Assembly (NCBI GenBank): GCA_004524595.1 | Contig: SDOA01000021.1 | Coordinates: forward strand, 1-41,635 | DNA: 41,635 bases | Source of the DNA: Candidatus Thorarchaeota archaeon | GTDB taxonomy: Archaea > Asgardarchaeota > Thorarchaeia > Thorarchaeales > Thorarchaeaceae | Direction: 5' to 3' | Shown here: positions 34,687 through 41,635 of the stretch, in pieces | Layout of the letters: the number at the start of each line of letters is the position of its first letter | How positions within the stretch are numbered: the stretch's first letter is position 1 | Translations under genes and position numbers: made by a program | The notes under the pieces: model-generated | The model's database searches: none | What the model saw: the letters and a program-made list of their open reading frames with translations, nothing else | Told to the model about the DNA's origin: nothing

Positions 34687-35382
34687 TTATGATTTATTGT
34701 ACCTTGTTGCAATGGGATAAAACTGAATCCCAAAGACGACATGATAGATACGAACGTCTGACCCATTAGAATGGATTTTCCTAGATTCAATTATATCGCC
34801 CTCCAAATAGTCACGGGCGCAGATCTCACGAGGGAGCCATCTTCGTTCAAGACCAAGTTTACTATCAACACCTAAAATTTGAGCATTATAGGAATCTTCA
34901 TCATCATTTATAGCAATCTTTTCGAGAGAATTAGAATGCTTCATCAGCTTCCCTCTCTTTATTAGAACATAATATAAGACATCTTTCTCTAGAGGGAATG
35001 GACTTCGATTGTAAGTATCAGCATAGAAATCTTCTATCAATTGGTGTATTGGATCAGTATCAAGTTCACGCATCAGCATCCTCTTTTTAACACGGTCTGG
35101 AATGACACTTGGGCCATCCTCTATCTCGACGGGAAATGGCCAACCTAGGTCGTCTGCAATACTTTTCTCGTACTTGACTCCAATCCCATTGATTTCGAAT
35201 TTTTTACGACACAAAACACATTCTAATTTTGTGATGGTAAAACCTTCTGGATTGAGTCCCACCTCAGGACGTCCGACATAGGCAGGTTCTTCCTCTAAAG
35301 CGTATAATGAACCGCCGCAAATTGGACAGAATAGTTCGTAAAGAATTGGCCTTTTGTCTGGGATTCTATTTATATCATTCAC
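34687..35382 (-). CDS. Hypothetical protein with a zinc-finger N-terminus
   Basis: The 231-aa protein starts with a split zinc-binding module: CPICGG at about residues 19-24 and CVLCRKKFEINGIGV at about 56-70. The remainder is soluble, alpha/beta, with an Asp/Glu-rich middle (EIEDGPSVIPDRVKKRMLMR) and a C-terminal beta region (YHVVFGIQFYPIA). I do not recognise the family. It is a stand-alone minus-strand gene located 127 bp before the sensor operon in the same direction. A TATA-like element (TATACC on the minus strand, about 35448-35453) is compatible with its own promoter. Confidence 0.7.
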   Translation of the reverse strand: MNDINRIPDKRPILYELFCPICGGSLYALEEEPAYVGRPEVGLNPEGFTITKLECVLCRKKFEINGIGVKYEKSIADDLGWPFPVEIEDGPSVIPDRVKKRMLMRELDTDPIHQLIEDFYADTYNRSPFPLEKDVLYYVLIKRGKLMKHSNSLEKIAINDDEDSYNAQILGVDSKLGLERRWLPREICARDYLEGDIIESRKIHSNGSDVRIYHVVFGIQFYPIATRYNKS

Positions 35383-35509
35383 GATGGGTCTCTCACGATA
35401 TAGAGTGACAGCATTACGCTTCTGAATCTTTCTGCATGCATTAAAGGTATATTTGTGACAATATGTACAGATGCCATATAGTCACTTCAAAACAAGATAA
35501 AAAAGAAGA

Positions 35510-35541
35510 AGGAGCCAGAGTATTTGGTTATGCCAGCTCCT
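35510..35541 (-). terminator. Terminator after the metallo-beta-lactamase-fold gene
   Basis: On the minus strand AGGAGC (35541-35536) pairs with GCTCCT (35515-35510) around a 20-nt loop, starting about 14 nt after the stop codon, and the stem is followed by TCTTCTTTTTTATC. The stem plus T-rich run fits an archaeal or intrinsic-type terminator. Confidence 0.55.
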
Positions 35542-35554
35542 CAATGATTAAATC

Positions 35555-36376
35555 TTAGGATAACTCAAATGAATGCATTGTCCAATAGTCCAGAACAATT
35601 GGAGTACACTCTGTCGACTCTTCGACATTATCCCCATATGAGGCAATCCATGCATCTTGAGCTCCTTCTTCAAAATGAATGGGAATGAAGAAAGTAGGTT
35701 CAACACGGATTATAGCACTAACTACCTCATAATTAGTCATTGTCTGACAACCCGGACCAAGGGGGAAGAACGCAAGATCAATCTGTCCTCGGATCTGGTA
35801 GTACTCGATAATGTTCCTTGAATCACCAGCATGAAAAACGGTGAATCCATCGATTTCGATTATAAAACTTGTCCAGTTTGCTTCAATGGGATGACTGGCT
35901 GGATAACCATACTCTGAGAAAGTGTACATATAGAACGCAGTGATGTTGATGTCACCAAGAAGGACACTCACACCAGGAACGACGGCAATAGCATCATAAA
36001 GGCTAACTGCATCACTCATATTTGCCGGGAAAATGAAGACAGTGTCTTCGGTCTTAACAATATCAATGGAGGAGGTATCATAATGATCTGCATGAGGGTG
36101 TGTTACGCATACGATGTCTGCAGGATAGTCTGTGAAACTTTCATTCAACTGGATTGGATCTATATAGATTCTGGTTTCATTGGTCTCAATCATAACACCA
36201 GCATTTGTAAGGAGTGTGATATTGAGGGTTGAGGGGATTGGATCGTCAGAATTATTGTCAGGAACAATTTGTGGAGTGGTATTCATTATTTGAATAGCCA
36301 TGACTGCTGTCACAGCAACACCTATCAAAAGTATGACCATACCTGCGAATATTTGATAATTTCTCTGGATTGGCAT
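35555..36376 (-). CDS. Membrane-anchored metallo-beta-lactamase-fold hydrolase
   Basis: The start at 36376 gives MPIQRNYQIFAGMVILLIG, an N-terminal signal-anchor; an in-frame ATG at 36451 would add 25 unlikely residues. The mature part (about 270 aa) has the MBL fold. The metal motif HPHADHYD is complete (HxHxDH), a further acidic/His ligand is in FHAGDSRNI, and a late His in FIPIHFEEG completes the site. This matches the UPF0173/RomA-type group of small MBL hydrolases. Several N-x-S/T sequons occur outside the anchor (NNSDD, NITLL, NESF), so it probably faces outside. The substrate is unknown. Confidence 0.87.
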   Translation of the reverse strand: MPIQRNYQIFAGMVILLIGVAVTAVMAIQIMNTTPQIVPDNNSDDPIPSTLNITLLTNAGVMIETNETRIYIDPIQLNESFTDYPADIVCVTHPHADHYDTSSIDIVKTEDTVFIFPANMSDAVSLYDAIAVVPGVSVLLGDINITAFYMYTFSEYGYPASHPIEANWTSFIIEIDGFTVFHAGDSRNIIEYYQIRGQIDLAFFPLGPGCQTMTNYEVVSAIIRVEPTFFIPIHFEEGAQDAWIASYGDNVEESTECTPIVLDYWTMHSFELS

Positions 36377-36556
36377 AGTTCCAAAATACGAAGGTTGACC
36401 TAAATTAAAGGATATGTTCAACGCAGGAATTCTGCTAAAACAGCAAGGCACTGCATCAATTTCCTTTCAAGAACAGGCAATATCAATCGTGGAATGAATT
36501 CAAGCTTTCAAAAATCTGATTTCCGATCTGCTCCTGATTTTGTTCAGACCTTTATG

Positions 36557-37408
36557 TTATACATTAGGGGGACCCACCTGAATCCTCTCGCGAAGTTCAT
36601 CAATCTCAGCTCGCAGACCATGGATGTCTTCAAGCCACCAGGTAATTCCTCCATTAATCCATGGTGTTAGCTTCTCTGCATCTGCATTTGAGTTGGTGCC
36701 AGTTGTTTCACCACAGATAATGACATCATAATCTTCAAGATTTCCCCGTTCGGTTTTTACAATCTCAAGCACGTTCTCAAGATCCTTAATGGTTACAGGC
36801 TCAGGCCATCTTGAATGGACAGGAGCAACACCATCATAATGGGCAGCACGTCTGAAGGGTGCTTTGTTAGGAACACCGCCACCAACCCATATAGGAATCC
36901 TAGGATTTTGTCTTGGTTTTGGGAGAAAGGTCATCTCCTCAAGTTGATAATGAACACCATGATATGAGAATGGTTGACCAGTCCATAGACCAGTTATGAT
37001 ATCTAGACTCTCATCTAGTTTTTGAGCACGCGTCTTTGTATCACTCTCTTCACCAAAGTAATCAAACTCGACATCAGGAGGTGCGCCAAGACCTACTCCA
37101 AGTATCAATCGCCCTCTCGAGAGATGGTCCAATGAAAGGGCTTCACGTGCAACTTTCCATGGTCGCCTCCGAGGTAGAGGTGTGATTAGTGGTCCAAGTC
37201 GAATCTTGGAGGTGTTGCATGCTATCGCGGTCAGTGCAATCCATGGATCAACAAAGGGAAGTACCATATCTTCTTTCTTGAAAACAAGTAAATGGTCCCA
37301 GAGGAAAAAGCCATCCCATCCACTTTCCTCAGCATCCATTGCCAGTTCCACTAATGTGTCAATATCACCAAACCAACCAAAGTTAGGGATATTTATTCCA
37401 TACTTCAT
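36557..37408 (-). CDS. LLM-class flavin-dependent oxidoreductase
   Basis: The 283-aa TIM-barrel protein belongs to the luciferase-like superfamily (F420- or FMN-dependent). The N-terminus MKYGINIPNFGWFGDIDTLV, WDGFFLWDHLL, then IRLGPLITPLPRRRPWKVAR, LSRGRLILGVGLGAP and PIWVGGG are all family hallmarks. The SRGRLILGVGLG block contacts the flavin phosphate. In archaea F420 is a common partner, though the cofactor cannot be fixed from the sequence. The C-terminal third is shorter than in bacterial monooxygenases. It is transcribed divergently from the TPR gene. Confidence 0.93.
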   Translation of the reverse strand: MKYGINIPNFGWFGDIDTLVELAMDAEESGWDGFFLWDHLLVFKKEDMVLPFVDPWIALTAIACNTSKIRLGPLITPLPRRRPWKVAREALSLDHLSRGRLILGVGLGAPPDVEFDYFGEESDTKTRAQKLDESLDIITGLWTGQPFSYHGVHYQLEEMTFLPKPRQNPRIPIWVGGGVPNKAPFRRAAHYDGVAPVHSRWPEPVTIKDLENVLEIVKTERGNLEDYDVIICGETTGTNSNADAEKLTPWINGGITWWLEDIHGLRAEIDELRERIQVGPPNV

Positions 37409-37597
37409 ACAGATACCTCAGAAGCAGCACTCTCAAGATCTTGGATAAAGATACTTTTCTCGGAGATTGTGAGAGAACATCTGTCAAGCCATTTGAAAGA
37501 AATCCGCAAAAAAATGTGTTACCTCTAGCAAATTCCATTATCTCTTCTAAATCCTCAAACTTATGAATGAGTCATGTATGTCAAGTCATAGGTTGGA

Positions 37598-37936
37598 ATG
37601 ATGGATGCAGATGAGTGGTATGAGAGAGGAAAGAACGCAATGAGGGAAGGAAGGATTGAACAGGCAATTGAAGCCTTTGACCAAGCAACCAGTATTGATC
37701 CTTCTTCTTTTGATTCGTGGTGGTCTCTTGCGAGTGCATGCAATCTATTAGGTTCACAGATTGAGGGAGAGGGAGATTTTTCAAGGGCAAACTTATACAA
37801 AATAAAAGCGGCATTCTCTTTTGATAGAGCTACTCGAGCTGATCCATTGGACCCAAGAGTGGCAAAAGCGAGAGCTTATGCGGACACTATACGTGAAGCA
37901 CAGAAGAGAAAGAAAGAACAGAAATTCATAGAGTAG
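37598..37936 (+). CDS. Small TPR-repeat protein
   Basis: The 112-aa protein contains tetratricopeptide helices: ADEWYERGKNAMREGRIEQAIEAF ends with DQATSIDPSSFDSWWSLASA, and a second, split repeat runs from SRANLYKIKAAFSFDRATRA to DPLDPRVAKARAYAD. The Pro after D at repeat ends (SIDPSS, ADPLDP) is typical. It is a small protein-interaction adaptor. A basic, Lys-rich C-terminus (QKRKKEQKF) follows. Two adjacent ATGs (37598, 37601) are possible starts. About 190 bp of sequence separates it from the divergent LLM gene, in which I saw no strong repeat. Confidence 0.82.
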   Translation: MMDADEWYERGKNAMREGRIEQAIEAFDQATSIDPSSFDSWWSLASACNLLGSQIEGEGDFSRANLYKIKAAFSFDRATRADPLDPRVAKARAYADTIREAQKRKKEQKFIE

Positions 37937-37989
37937 ATATGAATCACACCATATCCAAAATAAGTCTCAGTAGACGAAGTGTCAAATCT

Positions 37990-38262
37990 CTAGAAGAACG
38001 GTCTTCCTGCCCCATCAGCATCGAATTGAACATCATCAACTGTGAGGCCTTTTGATTCAATACAGGCTCTGCAGATAAAGGTGTAGTCATTTGTCATATT
38101 ATGACAGTATGTACAAATTGGTGCTCCACATTCTTCACATTCAAAACACTCGTTATCATCTGCTTGATAACCGCAACCTTTGCATGTACCCCCAGTATTT
38201 TCTTGAAGTTCACTCAATCGTTTGATGATCTTGTCAGCAGTATTCTCTCTTTCATCATCCAT
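37990..38262 (-). CDS. Small double zinc-finger protein
   Basis: This 90-aa protein has four Cys pairs: CKGCG (about 27-31), CFECEECG, CTYCHN and CRACIE, enough for two zinc ions in a B-box- or treble-clef-like cross-brace. The N-terminal 25 residues are a charged helix and the C-terminus is short and acidic. Such cross-brace domains are known in protein-protein interactions and, in eukaryotes, in ubiquitin-related factors, but no E2-binding or RING-specific signature can be claimed here. It has its own AT-rich upstream region on the minus strand (38263-38350). Confidence 0.75.
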   Translation of the reverse strand: MDDERENTADKIIKRLSELQENTGGTCKGCGYQADDNECFECEECGAPICTYCHNMTNDYTFICRACIESKGLTVDDVQFDADGAGRPFF

Positions 38263-38350
38263 TTTTCTTCTCCAACTCCTGCATTGATAGTATCAATTAC
38301 ATAAATATGTACATTAAACTAGTAAAGATTCTTTCGAATATCAGCGATTT

Positions 38351-38680
38351 TTATTTCAAATCAAGTAATTCGACTTCAAAGATTAATATCGAGTTTGGAG
38401 GTATTAGTCCATCACCTATATCTCGCGAACCATAGGCTAACTCAGGAGGAATAGTCAGTCTCCGTTTTCCTCCAATCCTCATACCCATCACACCTTGGTC
38501 CCAACCCTGAATCACCTGACCAATGCCAATTTGAAATTCAAAAGGCTCACCACGATCAACTGAACTATCGAATTTATCTCCATTAGTTAACCACCCAGTG
38601 TAATGGACAACAACGGTCTGTCCTGTACTAGGGGACTTCCCCGTTCCAATGTGGATGTCTTCTATCTGCAAGTCTGTCAT
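38351..38680 (-). CDS. FKBP-type peptidyl-prolyl cis-trans isomerase
   Basis: The 109-aa protein is a minimal FKBP domain. Core elements are VVVHYTGWLTNGDKFDSSVD, FEFQIGIGQVIQGWDQGVMG, GGKRRLTIPPELAYGSRDIG and NSILIFEVELLDL. The residues around the active site (Y, F, D in KFDSS, V/I in QVIQGW, W and Y in AYG) match FKBP12. It lacks the insert-in-flap domain of archaeal/bacterial SlyD-type FKBPs, so it is of the short, FKBP12-like type. Cytosolic folding catalysis is the expected role. A divergent promoter region holds an 8-bp inverted repeat. Confidence 0.96.
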   Translation of the reverse strand: MTDLQIEDIHIGTGKSPSTGQTVVVHYTGWLTNGDKFDSSVDRGEPFEFQIGIGQVIQGWDQGVMGMRIGGKRRLTIPPELAYGSRDIGDGLIPPNSILIFEVELLDLK

Positions 38681-38699
38681 AAATTGGGTGAAGTAGTCG

Positions 38700-38725
38700 T
38701 TCTATTAATCTCTTCGCTAATAGAA
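38700..38725. promoter_or_regulatory. Inverted repeat between FKBP and the divergent small gene
   Basis: TTCTATTA (38700-38707) and TAATAGAA (38718-38725) are exact inverses, 10 nt apart, in the 133-bp intergenic region. The repeat lies 20-45 nt upstream of the FKBP start, so it overlaps the expected core promoter on the minus strand and may be an operator. Confidence 0.35.
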
Positions 38726-38813
38726 GACTTGAAGTACTAATCGGAGATTCACTCGTTGTCAAAACCATAAGTTTAGATTCAGAACATATACAAGAAAGTG
38801 AGGTTTGTCCACT

Positions 38814-39056
38814 ATGATGAACAAGTTCCAAGATTTAATGGAGAATGAGATACCTATTGAGGTCATCATCGATACAGGTGATGAGGACGGACATTACAAC
38901 TCTGTAAGAGGAATCATCAAGAATGTTGGTCGTGATTATATCGAGATCAGCAGAGGACCATATCAAGATGAAAAATCGCGGTATAATGTAGATGAGGTAC
39001 GGACAATTGTCCCAATAAGTAGAATTGCAGAGATTAACTACTATACAAAGAAATAG
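38814..39056 (+). CDS. Small beta-rich protein, possibly Sm-like
   Basis: The product is an 80-aa soluble protein with a beta-strand pattern: IPIEVIIDTGDEDG, SVRGIIKNVGRDYIEISRG, EVRTIVPISRIAEINYY. A strand-turn-strand ending with 'VPISRIAEI' recalls Sm-like or PRC-type beta barrels, but this is a weak resemblance. The ATG at 38814 is chosen (GTGAGGT 9 nt upstream) over an upstream TTG at 38805. It diverges from FKBP and ends 5 bp from the convergent PurH gene. Confidence 0.7.
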   Translation: MMNKFQDLMENEIPIEVIIDTGDEDGHYNSVRGIIKNVGRDYIEISRGPYQDEKSRYNVDEVRTIVPISRIAEINYYTKK

Positions 39057-39061
39057 AGACA

Positions 39062-40555
39062 TCAATGAAGAAATGCTCTTAGATTAGACCAGACCAAGGC
39101 AATTCCAGATTCATCAGCTGCAATGATTGACTCACTGTCTCTTATTGAACCACCAGGTGCAATTATTGCAGTTATCCCTCTCTCAACAGCTGCATCAATC
39201 GAGTCCCTATATGGAAAGAAAGCATCGGAGGCCATAACTGCCCCATTTGAACGTTCACCAGCCTTTCTTAATGCCAGTTCAACAGCACCAATTCGTGAGG
39301 CTTGCCCCATACCAACTCCTAGCGTCTGAGTGTTTTTGCTGACCACTGCAGCATTAGATTTCACATACTTAACAATCTTCCATGCAAATAGAAGGTCTTT
39401 AAATTCTTGAGAGGATGGCTTTCTTTTTGAGACCGTAGTAGTGTCAAGTTCATTAATGACCCGAGAATCAGTAGTCTGAACTAGGAGACCATTTGGTATG
39501 CTGCGAAATGAAAGGCGTGGGATGTCAAATTGGTCAATTGTACAGAGTATTAATTTCGACTTCTTTTTCAGAATCTCAAGAGCTTTGGAATCGTAGTCTG
39601 GAGCTATGATTGCATCTACAAACATTGCACTGAGTTTGAGTGCAAGTGCTTTCGTGATGCGACGATTAAAACCCATGACAGAACCATATGCCGAGAGTGT
39701 ATCAGTTTCAAATGCATGTTCAAAAGCAGTCTCAATGTCATTGGCTGAGGCAAATCCACAAGGACTGGTATGTTTGATTATAGCACAAGAGGGTGATTCA
39801 TGTTCAGATAGTGTTCCAAGAGCTGCATAGAAATCAACGAGATTATTATACGATATGTCCTTTCCATGTACTTGTTTGTAGAAAGGGGTCTTGCCTAACT
39901 CAAGATAATACCTGGCTTGTTGATGCCAGTTCTCGCCATAACGCAGATCTTGGGGATTATCAAATGCAAGCACAAAATTTGTGGGCATCTTTTCACTCTT
40001 TGAAAAGTATTGGCTTATTGCCGCATCATATTTAGTGGTGTACAAAAATGCCTTCTTTGCAAGTTCTTTTCGTAGCTCTAGTGTGACTTCATCATTCTGT
40101 ATGGCAGTACTTATTTCACCATAATCTTGCGGAGATGGCACAACAATGACTTCTGGGTAATTCTTGGCTGCAGCTCGAAGAAGAGTGACTCCACCGATGT
40201 CTATATTCTCTAGAGCGTCTCTCTCTGAGTGAGTCTTTGAAATGACCTCTTCAAATGGGTAGAGATTTACTACGACAAGCCCAATAGGTAGTATATCCAA
40301 GCTCCCCATCTCCTTGTGTTGATCTTTCATGCCAAGGATACCACCTAGCAGTACAGGATGGAGCGTCTTTACTCTTCCATCAAGAATTTCAGGGAATTTC
40401 GTAAAATCAGAAACAGGTCTAACTGGTACTTCTGATGACAGCAAGAGGTCTGCAGTTTTACCAGTGCTAATAAAATCAAAGTGAGAAGAGATGCTCTTAC
40501 AGAATTCTACTATCCCAGTCTTATCATAGACACTTATCAGTCCGAGTCTTCTCAT
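39062..40555 (-). CDS. purH: Bifunctional AICAR formyltransferase / IMP cyclohydrolase
   Basis: PurH carries out the last two steps of IMP synthesis. The IMP cyclohydrolase domain comes first: GLISVYDKTGI, STGKTADLL, EVPVRPVSDFTKFPEILDGR, VKTLHP. The AICAR formyltransferase domain follows with IIKHTSPCGFASA (the Lys-His pair of the formyl-transfer site), SAYGSVMGFNR and the C-terminal FFPYRDSIDAAVERGITAII. The enzyme is complete at about 497 aa. The ATG at 40555 is preferred over one at 40576, because the family begins with a short lead to GLISVYDKTG. Many archaea use PurP and PurO instead, so a full bacterial-type PurH is notable. Confidence 0.96.
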   Translation of the reverse strand: MRRLGLISVYDKTGIVEFCKSISSHFDFISTGKTADLLLSSEVPVRPVSDFTKFPEILDGRVKTLHPVLLGGILGMKDQHKEMGSLDILPIGLVVVNLYPFEEVISKTHSERDALENIDIGGVTLLRAAAKNYPEVIVVPSPQDYGEISTAIQNDEVTLELRKELAKKAFLYTTKYDAAISQYFSKSEKMPTNFVLAFDNPQDLRYGENWHQQARYYLELGKTPFYKQVHGKDISYNNLVDFYAALGTLSEHESPSCAIIKHTSPCGFASANDIETAFEHAFETDTLSAYGSVMGFNRRITKALALKLSAMFVDAIIAPDYDSKALEILKKKSKLILCTIDQFDIPRLSFRSIPNGLLVQTTDSRVINELDTTTVSKRKPSSQEFKDLLFAWKIVKYVKSNAAVVSKNTQTLGVGMGQASRIGAVELALRKAGERSNGAVMASDAFFPYRDSIDAAVERGITAIIAPGGSIRDSESIIAADESGIALVWSNLRAFLH

Positions 40556-40742
40556 CAATTTGCACACCATCGTCATGGAAAAGTCATAAATAATCTACCT
40601 TTCACTTAGCCGTTCTTCCGCTCGTTCTGCTCTACATAAAAATTGATTGATAAAAGCCCCGAATTTAATTAACTCATTTAACTTATATTGCCATTTATTC
40701 ATAGTCCAACATTCCATTCGATTTACTATGGGGTTTAGAACT

Positions 40743-41635
40743 ATGTCTAAAAGTAAAAAAACAAAGACAAGTCCAAAGAAGTCAATCGCGCTCATAGCAA
40801 TGATTGTGATTCTGATTGGTACGAATCTTGCAACAATCTACTACTTTACTCTCTATCAACCATCAATTCCGGCTGAAGATGTGCCACAAAATATTGGCGA
40901 TGTCATGGATAATCCAGTGGCATACATTGGAAAGACCTTTACAATTACGGGGTATTACGTAATTTCAGCAGGATATCCACTGCTTGTTGAGAGCCTTATA
41001 TCGTTCATGAACAACTCTCTCAAGCCAAGCAACTATATCATTGTAACAGGACAACCCCCCCCATCTATGGAAGAATTCCTAGGTTTACAATGTGATGTCA
41101 AGGGCGTGGGAGAATGGGCGGATCAGAGTGATGGTGTCCTTGGTGTAAGATTTAGTAGCTACATTGGAAGAGTGGGCGAATCTACCTTCCCAGGAATCTA
41201 TGAGGACAAAGTCCTAGACATGGCTTGGTTCAAAGATAACTTGGAGGTTATTGATCCTACTGCTGAGAAATATGCGGTTCTTTACAGTGGAGGCATCAAG
41301 CCTGAGAAAGCATACTATAGATATTGGAATGACATCATCTACATGCATTTTATCTTGCAGATGCATGGATACTCTGAGGATAACATCTATGTCGTCTATA
41401 AAGATGGAGTCGGTGAGGATACATACACACCAGTAGAATATCCCGCAACACACACATCTATGGATACGGTCTTCAATATATTAAGCCAAGAGATGGGAGC
41501 TCGGGATACACTCTTCTTCTATACGACTAATCACGGAGGAAGTGGTGGTATTAGTGTCTGGGGACCTATGGATAACACTGGAGCACTGACTCACAATCAG
41601 GTTGCTGATTGGTTAGACTCCATCACTTGTGACCA
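40743..41635 (+). CDS. Membrane-anchored clan-CD (legumain/caspase-like) peptidase, 3' partial
   Basis: The frame opens at ATG 40743 and runs off the window (297 codons visible). A basic N-terminus (MSKSKKTKTSPKKS) precedes a signal-anchor helix (IALIAMIVILIGTNLATIYY). A beta domain follows (about 45-140, FTITGYYVISAGY). Then a caspase-hemoglobinase fold begins: YAVLYSGG, YWNDIIYMHFILQMHGYSED with NIYVVYKDG, and LFFYTTNHGGSGG, where H264 is the expected catalytic His. The catalytic Cys in legumain-type enzymes lies about 41 residues after the His, so it should be just past the window; C296 is probably not it. The fold is shared with legumain and GPI transamidase PIG-K. Substrate is unknown. 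Confidence 0.75.
   Translation, partial: MSKSKKTKTSPKKSIALIAMIVILIGTNLATIYYFTLYQPSIPAEDVPQNIGDVMDNPVAYIGKTFTITGYYVISAGYPLLVESLISFMNNSLKPSNYIIVTGQPPPSMEEFLGLQCDVKGVGEWADQSDGVLGVRFSSYIGRVGESTFPGIYEDKVLDMAWFKDNLEVIDPTAEKYAVLYSGGIKPEKAYYRYWNDIIYMHFILQMHGYSEDNIYVVYKDGVGEDTYTPVEYPATHTSMDTVFNILSQEMGARDTLFFYTTNHGGSGGISVWGPMDNTGALTHNQVADWLDSITCD

Noticed and set aside
40595..40795. A 66-residue minus-strand frame upstream of purH
   Set aside because: It overlaps the promoter region and the 5' end of the protease gene, and has no recognisable features.
41045..41062. Possible frameshift at a run of eight C in the protease gene
   Set aside because: The frame stays open and the clan-CD motifs follow in the same frame, so no frameshift is needed.
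41628..41630. C296 as the catalytic cysteine of the clan-CD protease
   Set aside because: It lies before the expected strand and only 32 residues after H264; legumain-type spacing places the nucleophile just beyond the window.

Overview
The window looks like a chromosomal segment of an archaeon with a modest GC content, most likely an Asgard archaeon, perhaps close to Thorarchaeia. Supporting signs are archaeal TATA-like promoters and GGTGA/GAGGT ribosome sites, a thiolase-DUF35 pair, and enormous sequon-rich surface proteins. One of these carries what reads as a cytosolic longin-like domain, a fold expanded in Asgard genomes. A membrane-anchored caspase/legumain-like (clan CD) protease starts at the right edge. 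The lineage is an inference from gene content only; there is no rRNA in the window. No tRNA, CRISPR array, insertion sequence or prophage was seen. The longest stretch without a gene is 263 bp (7503-7765).

Layout. (1) 3-12262: two tandem giant single-pass proteins with homologous beta-sandwich repeat ectodomains but different cytosolic tails, a winged-helix-like domain in the first and a longin-like domain plus acidic tail in the second. (2) 12337-16972: a small unknown gene, a LarA-like protein that has lost its nickel-pincer ligands, two tandem VTT/DedA membrane proteins, an unknown protein, and DUF35. (3) 16972-19500: thiolase, divergent from an acyl-CoA dehydrogenase across a region with nested perfect inverted repeats. 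(4) 19573-22232: nitroreductase, a V4R-like protein and a homocitrate-synthase-type enzyme on one strand. (5) 22242-29168: an unknown membrane protein, a methyltransferase coupled to a gamma-carbonic-anhydrase-like protein, small unknown and zinc-ribbon proteins, OsmC, a HEAT-repeat protein, a VWA protein, a polytopic membrane protein and NAD synthetase. (6) 29237-34559: a translationally coupled sensor operon (six-PAS/GAF histidine kinase, single-domain receiver, receiver-PAS-kinase) with no DNA-binding output. (7) 34687-41635: a zinc-finger protein, a membrane-anchored metallo-beta-lactamase-fold protein, an LLM flavin oxidoreductase, TPR and zinc-finger small proteins, FKBP, a small beta-rich protein, PurH and the clan-CD protease.

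How it fits together. Much of the metabolism is acyl-CoA and flavin chemistry (thiolase/DUF35, acyl-CoA dehydrogenase, nitroreductase, LLM oxidoreductase), with housekeeping biosynthesis (NadE, PurH, homocitrate-type synthase). The more unusual content is at the cell envelope: the two giant proteins could connect the outer surface to different intracellular readouts. Several intergenic regions carry perfect inverted repeats that look like operators, leader hairpins or terminators. One GC-rich element at 25735-25825 has a closing stem and remains unexplained.
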